DNA of 27,151 nt from Clostridia bacterium (GCA_017451975.1 JAFTNI010000217.1:1-27151), one strand, 5' to 3'; positions 1 to 8,785 are shown, counted from the stretch's first letter. Made by a program: numbers and translations. The notes: generated by a model from the sequence alone, not told the origin.

Positions 1-329
1 CTTACGGTTTCGAAGAAAGCATCTATAAAAGAGGGTATCTCTTTGCTGATGACGAAAGGCAAAGCGCCCACGGCAGACATGAGAATCCACGCAAGCGAAA
101 CTATAGCAAACCCCTCGCGTGCGAAAATAAGTTTATTATTCTTTCCAATAATATAGGTAAACAAAAGCCCTACGCATAGCGCTATTGCCGCGGAAATAAG
201 AAACGCCCAAAACGGCATCATGCCGTCTGTACCGCTATAGATAAGGCTGACAATAAGCGGCAACATAAAAAGCGCCGCCTCCAGCTGAAGAATACGCCCG
301 ACAACATACGAAACTATTCTGAAATTCAT
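1..329 (-). CDS. trkH: TrkH/KtrB-type potassium uptake channel subunit, N-terminal part (cut by window edge)
   Basis: About 109 codons are visible, starting at the ATG at 329, and the frame stays open to the window edge. The translation begins MNFRIVSYVVGRILQLEAAL, has hydrophobic segments at about residues 15-32 and 40-62, and ends with GALPFVISKEIPSFIDAFFE. That last stretch is the typical end of TrkH transmembrane helix 2 leading into the first pore loop. TrkH is the membrane subunit that moves potassium, driven by the proton or sodium gradient, and it is gated by the cytosolic TrkA ring. A good ribosome site (AGAGGTGG) precedes the start. The gene lies 11 bp downstream of trkA on the same strand, so the two form an operon. 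The family call is firm; the exact ion preference cannot be read from this part. Confidence 0.9.
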   Translation of the reverse strand, partial: MNFRIVSYVVGRILQLEAALFMLPLIVSLIYSGTDGMMPFWAFLISAAIALCVGLLFTYIIGKNNKLIFAREGFAIVSLAWILMSAVGALPFVISKEIPSFIDAFFETV

Positions 330-340
330 ATATCCACCTC

Positions 341-1702
341 TTATTTCGCAAGTATATCAGATATATCGCCAAGGCCGTGGTTAGTGGTAATAACAACTAC
401 TCTGTCACCGGCCTGAATTACCGTATTGCCGGAGGGGGTTATCGTTTTTCTTCCGCGGACGATACCGATAATAAGCGTATTTTTAAGAAATTCAAGGTCT
501 TTAAGCGGTTTGTTTATAATCGAAGCATCCTCACGCACGTTGAACTCCAGCGCCTCTACGTTGCCGTCCATAAGCTTATAGAGCGTTTCTACGTTACTGC
601 CCTTTGAGTTTTCGAGAGCGCGCGCATAGCTAAGCACCACGTCGGAAACCATCTTTTTCGGAGAAACTATACAGTCAAGACCGAGGCGTGCCGCCATGGG
701 TGCGATTTCATCGCGATTGACCTTAGAAATGACCTTTTTCACATTGTTCATCATTGCAAACATAGAAACAAGTATATTCGTTTCGTCTGAACCGGTAAGA
801 GCAATGAACGCGTCTGCGTCCTTTATGCCCTCCTCCAAAAGCAACTCCTGCTCCGAGCCATCGCCGTATATTACCACGGCCTGCGGCAATGCATCGCCAA
901 GTTCCTCGCAAATTTTTTCGTCTTTATCTATAATCTTAACTGAAACGCCTATTTCTATAAGCATTTCGGCAAGGTAATACGCTATGCGGCTGCCGCCGAG
1001 AATAATAACGCTCTTTGCCTGCTTCTGCAAAAAGCCCGTGGCGCGGAAAAACCTCTGCATTTCCTCGTGCGGGGCGGTAACGCCTATTCTGTCACCCTTT
1101 CTGAGCACGAAATCGCCCGCAGGAATGAACACATCTTCCCCACGCTGAACACAACAAACAAGCACCTGCGCCTTGAACCTTTCACGAATATCCATAAGTT
1201 TCACACCGTCCAAAACGGAATCGTCACGCAGCCGCACCTCAGTTATTTCCATGGTTCTGCGCACGAACGTTTCTATTTTAAGCGCATGTGGAAATTTCAA
1301 TATATTGAAAAGCTCGCGCGCCGCAAGACGCTCGGGATTTATGGGCATAGATATCTCAAGGTTATCCTTCATAAACGCCAGGCTATCGTCGTTATATTCA
1401 GGCGCGCGTATTCGCGCTATCGTGTCCTTTGCGCCCATTCTCTTCGCTATAAAGCAGCTGAGCATATTAAGCTCATCTGAATCCGTAACAGCGAGGTAAA
1501 GGTCGCATTCGCTCGCATTTGCCTCTTGAACGATATCACTGTCAGCGCAATTGCCGCAAATGCCCATAACGTCGTATATATTGGTTATCTCCTCCACTAT
1601 TTCGGGTTTATTGTCTATTATCAAAATCTCGTGATTTTCCACAACCAAGCTTTCTACAATACTTTTTCCTATTTTACCGCATCCGGCAACAATTATTTTC
1701 AT
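341..1702 (-). CDS. trkA: Trk system potassium uptake regulator TrkA
   Basis: This is a 453-residue, two-lobed RCK protein. Each half has a Rossmann NAD-binding domain followed by a TrkA-C domain. The first nucleotide loop is GCGKIG (7-12) with an acidic strand end at D30. The second is GGSRIA (236-241) with D259. TrkA-C-like stretches lie at about 141-222 and 375-453. Length and duplication match the usual double-RCK TrkA, which binds NAD(H) or ATP and controls TrkH from the cytosol. The ATG at 1702 was chosen because AAAGGGAA lies just upstream and the protein then starts directly with MKIIVAGCG. A longer reading from 1774 would overlap the -10 box of the gene's own promoter. trkH follows after 11 bp. 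Confidence 0.95.
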   Translation of the reverse strand: MKIIVAGCGKIGKSIVESLVVENHEILIIDNKPEIVEEITNIYDVMGICGNCADSDIVQEANASECDLYLAVTDSDELNMLSCFIAKRMGAKDTIARIRAPEYNDDSLAFMKDNLEISMPINPERLAARELFNILKFPHALKIETFVRRTMEITEVRLRDDSVLDGVKLMDIRERFKAQVLVCCVQRGEDVFIPAGDFVLRKGDRIGVTAPHEEMQRFFRATGFLQKQAKSVIILGGSRIAYYLAEMLIEIGVSVKIIDKDEKICEELGDALPQAVVIYGDGSEQELLLEEGIKDADAFIALTGSDETNILVSMFAMMNNVKKVISKVNRDEIAPMAARLGLDCIVSPKKMVSDVVLSYARALENSKGSNVETLYKLMDGNVEALEFNVREDASIINKPLKDLEFLKNTLIIGIVRGRKTITPSGNTVIQAGDRVVVITTNHGLGDISDILAK

Positions 1703-1764
1703 AAAATTCCCTTTCCGAAATAAAAATTCAAGGCATATTTTCGGGTTATAGTCGCTATAGCTTA

Positions 1765-1793
1765 ATTTTACCACTTTTTCGGTAAATTTTCAA
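1765..1793 (-). promoter_or_regulatory. Promoter of trkA-trkH
   Basis: Reading the minus strand, TTGAAA (1793-1788), a 17-nt spacer and TAAAAT (1770-1765) form a good sigma-A promoter, leaving a leader of roughly 55 nt before the trkA ATG. It faces away from the XRE gene promoter. Confidence 0.75.
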
Positions 1794-1872
1794 TAGGAAT
1801 ATATAATGTGATTGGGTAAAATTTTATAAACAAACGGGGCGTGCCGTTGCCACGCAGCCGTAAAAGCCGAAA

Positions 1873-1889
1873 TTCCTTAAAACAAGGAA
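1873..1889. promoter_or_regulatory. Short inverted repeat upstream of the XRE gene promoter
   Basis: TTCCTT and AAGGAA are separated by AAAAC, about 22 bp upstream of the -35 box of the XRE gene. It could be an operator for that regulator, but 6-bp arms may arise by chance in AT-rich DNA. Confidence 0.3.
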
Positions 1890-1910
1890 AAATTCTCGCA
1901 AAATGAGTTA

Positions 1911-1939
1911 TTGTAAAAAGCTGAATAATATCGTACAAT
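1911..1939 (+). promoter_or_regulatory. Promoter of the XRE regulator gene
   Basis: TTGTAA (1911-1916), a 17-nt spacer and TACAAT (1934-1939) make a plausible sigma-A promoter about 50 nt ahead of the ribosome site. Confidence 0.65.
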
Positions 1940-1994
1940 ATAAATGTAAGCAGTGCACGGCTACAAAATCTGAATTTTTAAGGAGAATATGATT

Positions 1995-3143
1995 ATGAAA
2001 CTTAATTTTGCTGAAAATATAAGAAAACTTCGCCGTGAAAACGGCTTAACACAGGAACAGCTTGCCGAAAAGGTGGGCGTTTCCTTCCAAACAGTCAGCC
2101 GCTGGGAAACGGGCGTGGTCTACCCCGATATAGAGCTTCTGCCCACACTCGCCGATCTTTTCGAAACAAGAGTTGACGAGCTTATCGGCTGCACGAAAAA
2201 CGACAAAAACAAAATGCTCGAAAAAAGATGGGAAGAATACGAAAAGCTCACAGTTCCCGAGGAGCAGTATGCATACCTCAAAACGATGAAGCGCGATTTT
2301 CCGAAGGAATACGGTATTCCTTATGAAATGCTCAATATTATGTACAACGATAAGATCCACTGGGACGAGCTTTGTGCCGTTTTTGAGGATTTCTCAGCAC
2401 TTTGTACGGAAAAATACCATATTGATTTAGCACAGGAAATATACATTTCTCTTGAAGAAGAAAGTGCCGTTATGAAATTTATTGAAACCTCCGGCATAAG
2501 CGGAAACGACGCTTCGAAATATCTGCAGAAAAGATATTTTTACCGTAAGGAATGGGCAAAATACGATTTGCAGAGGCAGATAAATCTTTTGGACAGCATA
2601 AATAATCTCTGCTATGAACAGTTGCGCAAGCGCGAACCCTTCTCCGCAAAAAACAGCGTTTGGGCAAACAAAAAAGCTCTTGGGCTTATAAATATGCTTT
2701 GCGATTGCGATGGAAGCAACCTCATTACTGGCGGCAAAGACGATCCCGACCTCTGGGCATACGACAGATACTTCCTCGGCCTCAGGCTTGCGGCAGCTCT
2801 CGCCGCTACGGGCGATAAAGAGGGCGCATACGAGGCATTGGAAACAAGTATCGGTCTTGTGGAAAAAATCGCCGCTTTGCCCGATGGCGCGGTGCTTACC
2901 TACGGCTCCCCCACACTCGACAGAATAACGGGTGAGCTTTACAGCTTCGAGATCGACGGTATAACCTACAGGGATTTTGCACTTTGCGACGGCAAAGAAA
3001 AACTCGATAAAAGTATTACGGCAATTTTTCCCGGGAACGCTCGCATACTTTCAGAGCGCAAGGGCTGGGAATGGTTCGATTCCATCCGCGAGGAAGAACG
3101 CTACAAGGCTCTTACCGAAAGACTCAAAAAGGCAGTTAATTAA
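1995..3143 (+). CDS. XRE-family transcriptional regulator with long helical C-terminal domain
   Basis: A Cro/C1-type helix-turn-helix occupies about residues 3-58, with the typical RRENGLTQEQLAEKVGVSFQ start and the following QTVSRWETGVVYPDIELL recognition region. The remaining 320 residues are mostly charged and helical, with no enzyme motif that I recognise; they may sense a ligand or bind a partner. Family members commonly repress their own promoter and a neighbouring gene, but no co-directional target is next to this one. Two in-frame ATGs exist (1989 and 1995). The second was chosen because AGGAG at 1981-1985 is 9 nt from it and only 3 nt from the first. The gene is monocistronic and ends at a shared terminator facing argF. 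Confidence 0.85.
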   Translation: MKLNFAENIRKLRRENGLTQEQLAEKVGVSFQTVSRWETGVVYPDIELLPTLADLFETRVDELIGCTKNDKNKMLEKRWEEYEKLTVPEEQYAYLKTMKRDFPKEYGIPYEMLNIMYNDKIHWDELCAVFEDFSALCTEKYHIDLAQEIYISLEEESAVMKFIETSGISGNDASKYLQKRYFYRKEWAKYDLQRQINLLDSINNLCYEQLRKREPFSAKNSVWANKKALGLINMLCDCDGSNLITGGKDDPDLWAYDRYFLGLRLAAALAATGDKEGAYEALETSIGLVEKIAALPDGAVLTYGSPTLDRITGELYSFEIDGITYRDFALCDGKEKLDKSITAIFPGNARILSERKGWEWFDSIREEERYKALTERLKKAVN

Positions 3144-3197
3144 CTTAAAAAGATTGCGCAAAAGCGCGCTGCCGCGCGCCGCTATCCTCACGTGAAG

Positions 3198-3242
3198 CCA
3201 CGCCGAGATTCTTCGCTACGCTCGAGAATGACAGCGGCGTGG
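3198..3242. repeat. Dispersed palindromic repeat
   Basis: CCACGCCG (3198-3205) and CGGCGTGG (3235-3242) form an 8-bp outer stem around a second imperfect stem (ATTCTTCG / CGAGAAT). The inner text (TTCGCTACGCTCGAGAATGA) resembles palindromic repeats scattered in many clostridial genomes, and is loosely like the distal part of the repeat at 11352. It lies between convergent genes. Confidence 0.6.
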
Positions 3243-3266
3243 CAAACAATCCCCACATAAAATAAA

Positions 3267-3294
3267 AAAACGCAGAGAAAATTCTCTGCGTTTT
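3267..3294. terminator. Bidirectional terminator between the XRE gene and argF
   Basis: AAAACGCAGAGAA and TTCTCTGCGTTTT form a 13-bp perfect stem around AA. T-rich sequence follows on both strands, and it sits between convergent genes. Confidence 0.85.
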
Positions 3295-3302
3295 CGGTTT
3301 AT

Positions 3303-4197
<895 letters not shown>

Positions 4198-4214
<17 letters not shown>

Positions 4215-5373
4215 TTTTACATACCTCTTTTATTATATTAACTGCTTTTTCAAGCTCTTCATAGCTTATATTAAGCGGGGGGAGCAAGCGCACCTTTGTT
4301 TTCGCCGTAAGGAGCAGCACGCCCTTTTCCATAGCGGCGGCAACAACGTCTGCCGCTTTCTTTTCCGTTTCAATACCCATCATAAGGCCCATGCCTGAAA
4401 CGCTTTTTATGCCCTCTGCGCCGCAGAGCGCATTTTTTATATATTCTGCTTTTGCCGTAACGTCTGCCATAAGCTCATCTGTAAGGCGAGAAAGCACGTG
4501 GCACGCGCCCGCCGCGCAAACGGGGTTTCCGCCGAAGGTGCTGCCGTGCAAGCCGGGCTTGTAAATATCCGCCGCCTTTTCGCCAAACATCGTGGCGCCT
4601 ATGGGCAAGCCCGCGCCAAGCCCCTTCGCCGTTGTGACTATATCGGGCGTTATGCCGAAGTGCATATATGCATAGAGCGCGCCCGTTCTGCCGTTGCCGC
4701 ACTGAACCTCGTCGTCTATCATAAGCAGATCGTATTTTTCGCAAAGCTCCGCAATTTTAGCCACGAATTCTGCGCTAAGCGCGTTTACGCCGCCCTCGCC
4801 CTGCACGAGCTCGAACATAATGGCGCAAACCTTGTTTTCAGCCACAAGCTTTTCAAGCCCCTCGCAGTCGTTCGCCGCCGCGTAGAGGAAGCCCTCGGGC
4901 ATAGGTGTAAAATGCTCGTGGAAAACGTCCTGCCCCGTTGCGGCAAGAGTTGCAAGGGTTCTGCCGTGGAAGCTGTTTTTAAGCGTGATTATATTATAGT
5001 ATTCCTCGCCCTTTTTCGTTATACCGTATTCGCGCGCGGCTTTTATGGCGCACTCGTTCGCCTCTGCGCCGCTGTTGCCGAAGAAAACCTTCTTCATACC
5101 CGTGCGCGTGCAAAGCATTTCCGCAAGCCTTGCGCAAGGCTCTGTGTAGTAGAGGTTCGAGGTATGCTGGAATTTACCGAGCTGCGCCGTAACGGCGGCA
5201 ACCCAGCCCTCGTCTGCCATACCGAAGGTATTTACGGCAATTCCCGCGCCCATATCTATATATTCCTTGCCGTTTTCATCGAAAAGGCGCGCGCCCTTGC
5301 CGCTTGTTATTTCAACGGGAAAACGGTTATAAGTATTGGCAACGTATTTTTTATCAAGCTCTTTGGTCGTCAT
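4198..5373 (-). CDS. argD: Acetylornithine aminotransferase
   Basis: This is a class-III, PLP-dependent aminotransferase of 391 residues that converts N-acetylglutamate semialdehyde to N-acetylornithine with glutamate as amino donor. Visible features are the phosphate-binding GNSGAEANE (99-107), FHGRT (135-139), the cofactor aspartate in DDEVQCGNGRTG (220-231), the PLP lysine K250 in TTAKGLGAGLPIGA, and HGSTFGGNP. The length fits ArgD well. Only 2 bp separate it from argB upstream; its ribosome site GGAGGAAT lies over the end of argB. It overlaps argF by 17 bp. Related enzymes for GABA or ornithine share the fold, but the position between argB and argF settles the call. Confidence 0.96.
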
Positions 5374-5375
5374 TT

Positions 5376-6266
5376 TTATTCCTCCATAACGCCGTCGCCC
5401 GTAACGCTGTCGCCCGAAACGAGCATCGTGCCCATGCCTTCGTCTGTGAGGATTTCTATAAGGAGCGAATGGGGCACTCTGCCGTCGATAACGAATACCT
5501 TCTTAACGCCGCGGCGTATAGCCTCTGTGCAGCATTCCACCTTCGGAATCATACCGCCGGAAATAACACCCTCCGTAACAAGCTCCTGCGTATCGCTTAC
5601 GTAGAGCGTGGAAATAAGCGAATCTGTATCGTTTTTATCGCGCATAATACCCGTAATATCCGTCATGGAAATGAGGCATTCCGCGCCGAGCGCTCCCGCG
5701 ATTTTTGCCGCCGCCGTGTCTGCGTTTACGTTGTAGGTGTTACCCTCTTTATCGCAGGCAACCGTGGAAACGACGGGAATATAGCCCTTATCGAGCACGT
5801 CGAAAATAATTTCGGGGTGTATTTCCGTAATTTCGCCTACAAATCCGAGCACGGGGTCTTTCATCTGCGCTTCTATCATTCTGCCGTCTATGCCGGAAAG
5901 ACCTATTGCCTTGCCGCCCTGAACGGAAAGGAGGTTTACAAGGTTTTTGTTTATCTTGCCCGCAAGCACCATCTGAACTATTTCAACGCCCTCTTTATCT
6001 GTTACGCGGAGACCGTTTACAAACTCTGTTTTCTTGCCTATTTTCGCGAGCATTTCCGTAATTTCGGGGCCGCCGCCGTGAACGAGCACCACCTTGATAT
6101 CCATAAGCGAAAGAAGCACGATATCGCGCATTACGGAATCTTTAAGCTCCTCGTTTATCATGGCGTTGCCGCCGTATTTTACAACGATTATTTTGTTTTT
6201 GTATTTCTGTATATAAGGAAGCGCGTGAACAAGCACCTGTGCGCGCTGTGCATTTGTAATTTTCAT
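5376..6266 (-). CDS. argB: Acetylglutamate kinase
   Basis: This is an amino-acid-kinase-family protein of 296 residues that phosphorylates N-acetylglutamate with ATP. KYGGNAM (30-36) and HGGGPEI (63-69) are the nucleotide and substrate loops, and NGLRVTD follows. A helical segment of about 25 residues precedes the first strand (NAQRAQVLVHALPYIQKY). In this family such an N-terminal helix marks arginine-sensitive, hexameric enzymes, so feedback inhibition by arginine is likely; this is an inference from the family. The ATG at 6266 was chosen because AAGG lies 8 nt upstream. A GTG at 6275 would overlap that ribosome site. The gap to argJ upstream is 36 bp. Confidence 0.95.
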   Translation of the reverse strand: MKITNAQRAQVLVHALPYIQKYKNKIIVVKYGGNAMINEELKDSVMRDIVLLSLMDIKVVLVHGGGPEITEMLAKIGKKTEFVNGLRVTDKEGVEIVQMVLAGKINKNLVNLLSVQGGKAIGLSGIDGRMIEAQMKDPVLGFVGEITEIHPEIIFDVLDKGYIPVVSTVACDKEGNTYNVNADTAAAKIAGALGAECLISMTDITGIMRDKNDTDSLISTLYVSDTQELVTEGVISGGMIPKVECCTEAIRRGVKKVFVIDGRVPHSLLIEILTDEGMGTMLVSGDSVTGDGVMEE

Positions 6267-6302
6267 TTTCTTCACCTTAAATAATTTAATCCCTTACCCG
6301 AA

Positions 6303-7523
6303 TTATGTTCTGTAGTCGCCGTTGATTTTAACGTAATCGTAAGTAAGGTCGCAGCCCCATGCGGTTGCTTCTTCTTCCCCGATATCGAGGTTTACGAGAA
6401 TATTTATCTCTTTTTCGGAAAGGACTTCCTTTGCAAGCTCCTCGGAAAAGGGTATGCCCGCGCCGTCGCGGCAAACGTCTACCCTGCCCGCCTTGCTTTC
6501 GAAAGCAACGTCTATGTAGTCTACGTCAACGTCTGCGCCGCTGTAGCCTATGGCGCAAAGCACCCTGCCCCAGTTGGCATCGGAGCCGAACATAGCCGCC
6601 TTGACAAGCGAGGAGCAGATAACGGATTTTGCCACTGTTTTTGCCATTTCCTTCGTGCGTGCGCCGCATACTTTACATTCAAGAAGCTTTGTTGCGCCTT
6701 CGCCGTCGCCCGCAATTCTGCGGCAGAGGTAAACCGTTATAGTGTTGAGAGCGCGCATGAATTCATCGAAGTCCTCGCCCTCTTTAGTTATCATTTCGTT
6801 GCCAGCCAAGCCGTTTGCAAGAATGGAAACCATATCGTTTGTGGAGGTATCGCCGTCTACGCTCACCATATTGAAGGTGTTCTGAATATCGTTTGAAAGC
6901 GCCTTCTGGAGCATATCGGGGGAAATAGCCGCGTCTGTGGTGATAAACACGAGCATTGTTGCCATGTTCGGGTGGATCATGCCCGAGCCCTTCGCAATAC
7001 CGCCGATGTGGCAGGTTTTGCCGCCAACCGTGAACTCAACTGCGATTTCCTTTAGCACCGTATCTGTCGTCATAATACCCTCTGCGGCGTGAACGCTTGC
7101 CTCTGCCCCCGTGCCGAGCTCGGAAACGAGAAGCGGTATGCCCACCGCTATGGGAGTGATATCGAGCTTCTGACCGATAACGCCCGTGGAAGCGACGATA
7201 ACGTCGTAGGGGTGCACGGCAAGGCTCTGCGAAAGCAGGTCGCTCATTTTTTCCGCAACCTCCACGCCGTCTGCGTTGCAGGTGTTGGCGTTGCCGCTGT
7301 TGCAAATAACCGCCTGTGCAATACCGTCGGCAATATGCTGCTTCGTAACCTCAAGGGGCGCGCCCTTTACAAGGTTCGTGGTGTAAACAGCCGCCGCGCT
7401 TGCGGGAACTTCGCTATATATAAGGGCGAGGTCGCGCTTTCTTTTGTTTCTGCGTATACCGCAGTGAACGCCCGCCGCCGAAAAACCCTTCGCGGCGCAA
7501 ACGCCGCCTTCTATAATTTTCAT
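6303..7523 (-). CDS. argJ: Bifunctional glutamate N-acetyltransferase / amino-acid acetyltransferase (ornithine acetyltransferase)
   Basis: ArgJ moves the acetyl group from N-acetylornithine back to glutamate, making the pathway cyclic; many members also use acetyl-CoA. It is made as one chain that cuts itself into alpha and beta chains. The cleavage and nucleophile site MATML is present in HPNMATMLVFITTD. Counting from the upstream ATG at 7529, the nucleophile is T191, and the oxyanion-hole residues sit in ASTGVIG (113-119). The C-terminus YDYVKINGDYRT is the family ending, so the gene is complete. The ATG at 7523 was preferred over 7529 because GAGG is 9 nt from it rather than 3; the choice shifts the N-terminus by only two residues. 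Confidence 0.96.
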   Translation of the reverse strand: MKIIEGGVCAAKGFSAAGVHCGIRRNKRKRDLALIYSEVPASAAAVYTTNLVKGAPLEVTKQHIADGIAQAVICNSGNANTCNADGVEVAEKMSDLLSQSLAVHPYDVIVASTGVIGQKLDITPIAVGIPLLVSELGTGAEASVHAAEGIMTTDTVLKEIAVEFTVGGKTCHIGGIAKGSGMIHPNMATMLVFITTDAAISPDMLQKALSNDIQNTFNMVSVDGDTSTNDMVSILANGLAGNEMITKEGEDFDEFMRALNTITVYLCRRIAGDGEGATKLLECKVCGARTKEMAKTVAKSVICSSLVKAAMFGSDANWGRVLCAIGYSGADVDVDYIDVAFESKAGRVDVCRDGAGIPFSEELAKEVLSEKEINILVNLDIGEEEATAWGCDLTYDYVKINGDYRT

Positions 7524-7538
7524 TTTCATATACCTCGT

Positions 7539-8468
7539 TTAAATATTCATTCCCTCGGCAATATCTGCGCCGAGAACTATATTAAGACATTCTATGGCTG
7601 CACCGCAAGCGCCCTTGCCGAGGTTATCGTACCTCGCCACAAGCAAAATGCGCTCTTCGTTTCCGAAAACGGAAATTTCCATTGCGTCTGTGCCGCTTCT
7701 CTTCGCGGCAGAGGCAAAGCCAGCCTCGTCGCCGCCATCTACAAATTTTACAATTTCACCCGTATATTTTTCGGCGTATGCCTTTTTAATATCGTCGGCA
7801 GTGCCGTTTATATCGCTTGCGAAAAGCGGAATTGTAACCTCCATACCGCTATAGAAATCGCCGACGATCGGGCAGAACGCGGGCGCGTTTTCAAGCCCCG
7901 CTATTTTTGCCATTTCGGGCAAGTGCTTGTGCTTCTGCGCAAGCGCGTATTGGCGCGGCGCGGAAAGAAGCACGTCCCTTTCCTCGCCTTCGTATTCGGC
8001 AATCATCTTTTTGCCGCCGCCGCTGTAACCCGTAAGCGAAAAGCAAGAAAGTTTTGCGCCCTTACCGAGAATTCCCTTTTCGATAAGTGGGTATACAAGC
8101 GCTATAAAGCCGCTTGCGTGGCAACCGGGAACGGCAATTCTTCTGGAATTTTTGATTTTTTCAAAATGAGCCGCAGAAAGCTCGGGGAAGCCGTATGCCC
8201 ACGCATCGTCTGTTCTGTGCGCTGTTGACGTATCGAGAAGCACCGTGTGGTCGTTTTCCACCATATCGGCAGATTCTATTGCCGCCGCATCGGGCAGGCA
8301 AAGAAAAGCTATATCCGCTTCGTTAAGCGCTCTTTTGCGCGCAGAAGAGTCTTTTCTTTCTTCCTCGGCAAGAGTGATAAGCTCTATATCCTCTCTTCCG
8401 GAAATTCTTCTGTATATATCAAGCCCCGTCGTGCCGGCGCTCCCGTCTATAAATATCTTCTTTTTCAT
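7539..8468 (-). CDS. argC: N-acetyl-gamma-glutamyl-phosphate reductase, short (type 2) form
   Basis: This NADPH-dependent reductase turns N-acetylglutamyl phosphate into the semialdehyde. A Rossmann loop GSAGTTG is at residues 9-15 and the catalytic cysteine C116 is in VPGCHASGF. A conserved SLTGYSGGGKKMI stretch and a HKHLPEM motif follow. At 309 residues it is shorter than the usual type 1 enzyme (about 345) and matches the type 2 ArgC group, which I know mainly from proteobacteria but also from some clostridia. It is the first gene of the arginine operon and has a leader of about 70 nt. argJ follows after 15 bp. Confidence 0.95.
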   Translation of the reverse strand: MKKKIFIDGSAGTTGLDIYRRISGREDIELITLAEEERKDSSARKRALNEADIAFLCLPDAAAIESADMVENDHTVLLDTSTAHRTDDAWAYGFPELSAAHFEKIKNSRRIAVPGCHASGFIALVYPLIEKGILGKGAKLSCFSLTGYSGGGKKMIAEYEGEERDVLLSAPRQYALAQKHKHLPEMAKIAGLENAPAFCPIVGDFYSGMEVTIPLFASDINGTADDIKKAYAEKYTGEIVKFVDGGDEAGFASAAKRSGTDAMEISVFGNEERILLVARYDNLGKGACGAAIECLNIVLGADIAEGMNI

Positions 8469-8544
8469 AAAAATACCTTGCTTTTGCTTTGTTTTAACGT
8501 TTTTTTCTTAAACTCGCTCAAGTTCATTTAGCGATTTTTCGTAT

Positions 8545-8573
8545 ATTATATCACGCAATGCATAAATATGCAA
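8545..8573 (-). promoter_or_regulatory. Promoter of the argCJBDF operon
   Basis: On the minus strand, TTGCAT (8573-8568), a 17-nt spacer and TATAAT (8550-8545) form a near-consensus promoter. The -35 box lies inside the palindrome at 8557-8574. Confidence 0.8.
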
Positions 8574-8574
8574 T
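8557..8574. promoter_or_regulatory. ARG-box-like operator over the argC promoter
   Basis: This is an 18-bp palindrome with core TGCAT-AAAT-ATGCA. It has the layout of the ArgR/AhrC box (TGAAT, four A/T bases, ATTCA) with one symmetrical change per half. It covers the -35 box and part of the spacer, so repressor binding there would block RNA polymerase. The identity of the regulator is inferred from the operon it controls. Confidence 0.6.
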
Positions 8575-8620
8575 AGTAAAGAGAGATTTTTTTCAAATTT
8601 TTTTAATTTTTTCTTCTTTC

Positions 8621-8662
8621 TTTATATTCCACGTATGCAATTAAAGTTAAATGGAATATAAA
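8621..8662. repeat. Inverted repeat in the argC / zinc-ribbon divergent region
   Basis: TTTATATTCCA (8621-8631) and TGGAATATAAA (8652-8662) are perfect 11-bp arms around a 20-nt loop. No T-run follows, so it is not a terminator. Its role is unknown. Confidence 0.5.
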
Positions 8663-8694
8663 TCGGCACGGCAAACCGCTTTTTTTGCCGATTT
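8660..8694. repeat. Second inverted repeat in the divergent region
   Basis: AAATCGGCA (8660-8668) and TGCCGATTT (8686-8694) are 9-bp arms. The loop contains a small CGG/CCG stem. It directly abuts the preceding inverted repeat. Its role is unknown. Confidence 0.45.
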
Positions 8695-8702
8695 GTGTGT
8701 TT

Positions 8703-8727
8703 ATTCATTTTGAATGAATATTATTCA
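8703..8727. promoter_or_regulatory. Cluster of ATTCA/TGAAT half-sites upstream of the zinc-ribbon gene
   Basis: Two overlapping 13-bp palindromes occur: ATTCA-TTT-TGAAT (8703-8715) and TGAAT-ATT-ATTCA (8715-8727). The half-sites match the ARG box exactly, but the spacing is 3 rather than 4 A/T bases. The cluster ends 29 bp before the -35 box of the plus-strand gene and about 150 bp from the argC promoter, so it could serve either direction. Confidence 0.4.
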
Positions 8728-8756
8728 TTTTTATACATACGGCAAAACCACGATTC

Positions 8757-8785
8757 TTGACAAACCGCGCATTTTATGGTATAAA
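8757..8785 (+). promoter_or_regulatory. Promoter of the zinc-ribbon membrane protein gene
   Basis: TTGACA (8757-8762), a 17-nt spacer and TATAAA (8780-8785) make a strong sigma-A promoter. The ribosome site GGAGG begins 15 nt after the -10 box. Confidence 0.85.

Noticed and set aside
1703..1774. A 24-residue N-terminal extension of TrkA
   Set aside because: That start overlaps the -10 box of the promoter and lacks a ribosome site; the ATG at 1702 gives the normal family start.
4498..5604. A 368-codon open frame on the plus strand across argD and argB
   Set aside because: It is antisense to conserved enzyme genes, lacks a ribosome site, and its translation is rich in Ala, Arg, His and Cys as expected from a complementary frame.
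5304..6284. A 326-codon plus-strand open frame opposite argB
   Set aside because: It is an antisense shadow; argB has complete motifs and operon context.
7089..8228. A 379-codon plus-strand open frame across argJ and argC
   Set aside because: It is complementary to two well-supported genes, with no start signal or recognisable domain.
8621..8694. CRISPR-like or iteron-like repeat array
   Set aside because: There are only two different inverted repeats and no regular spacers or direct repeats.
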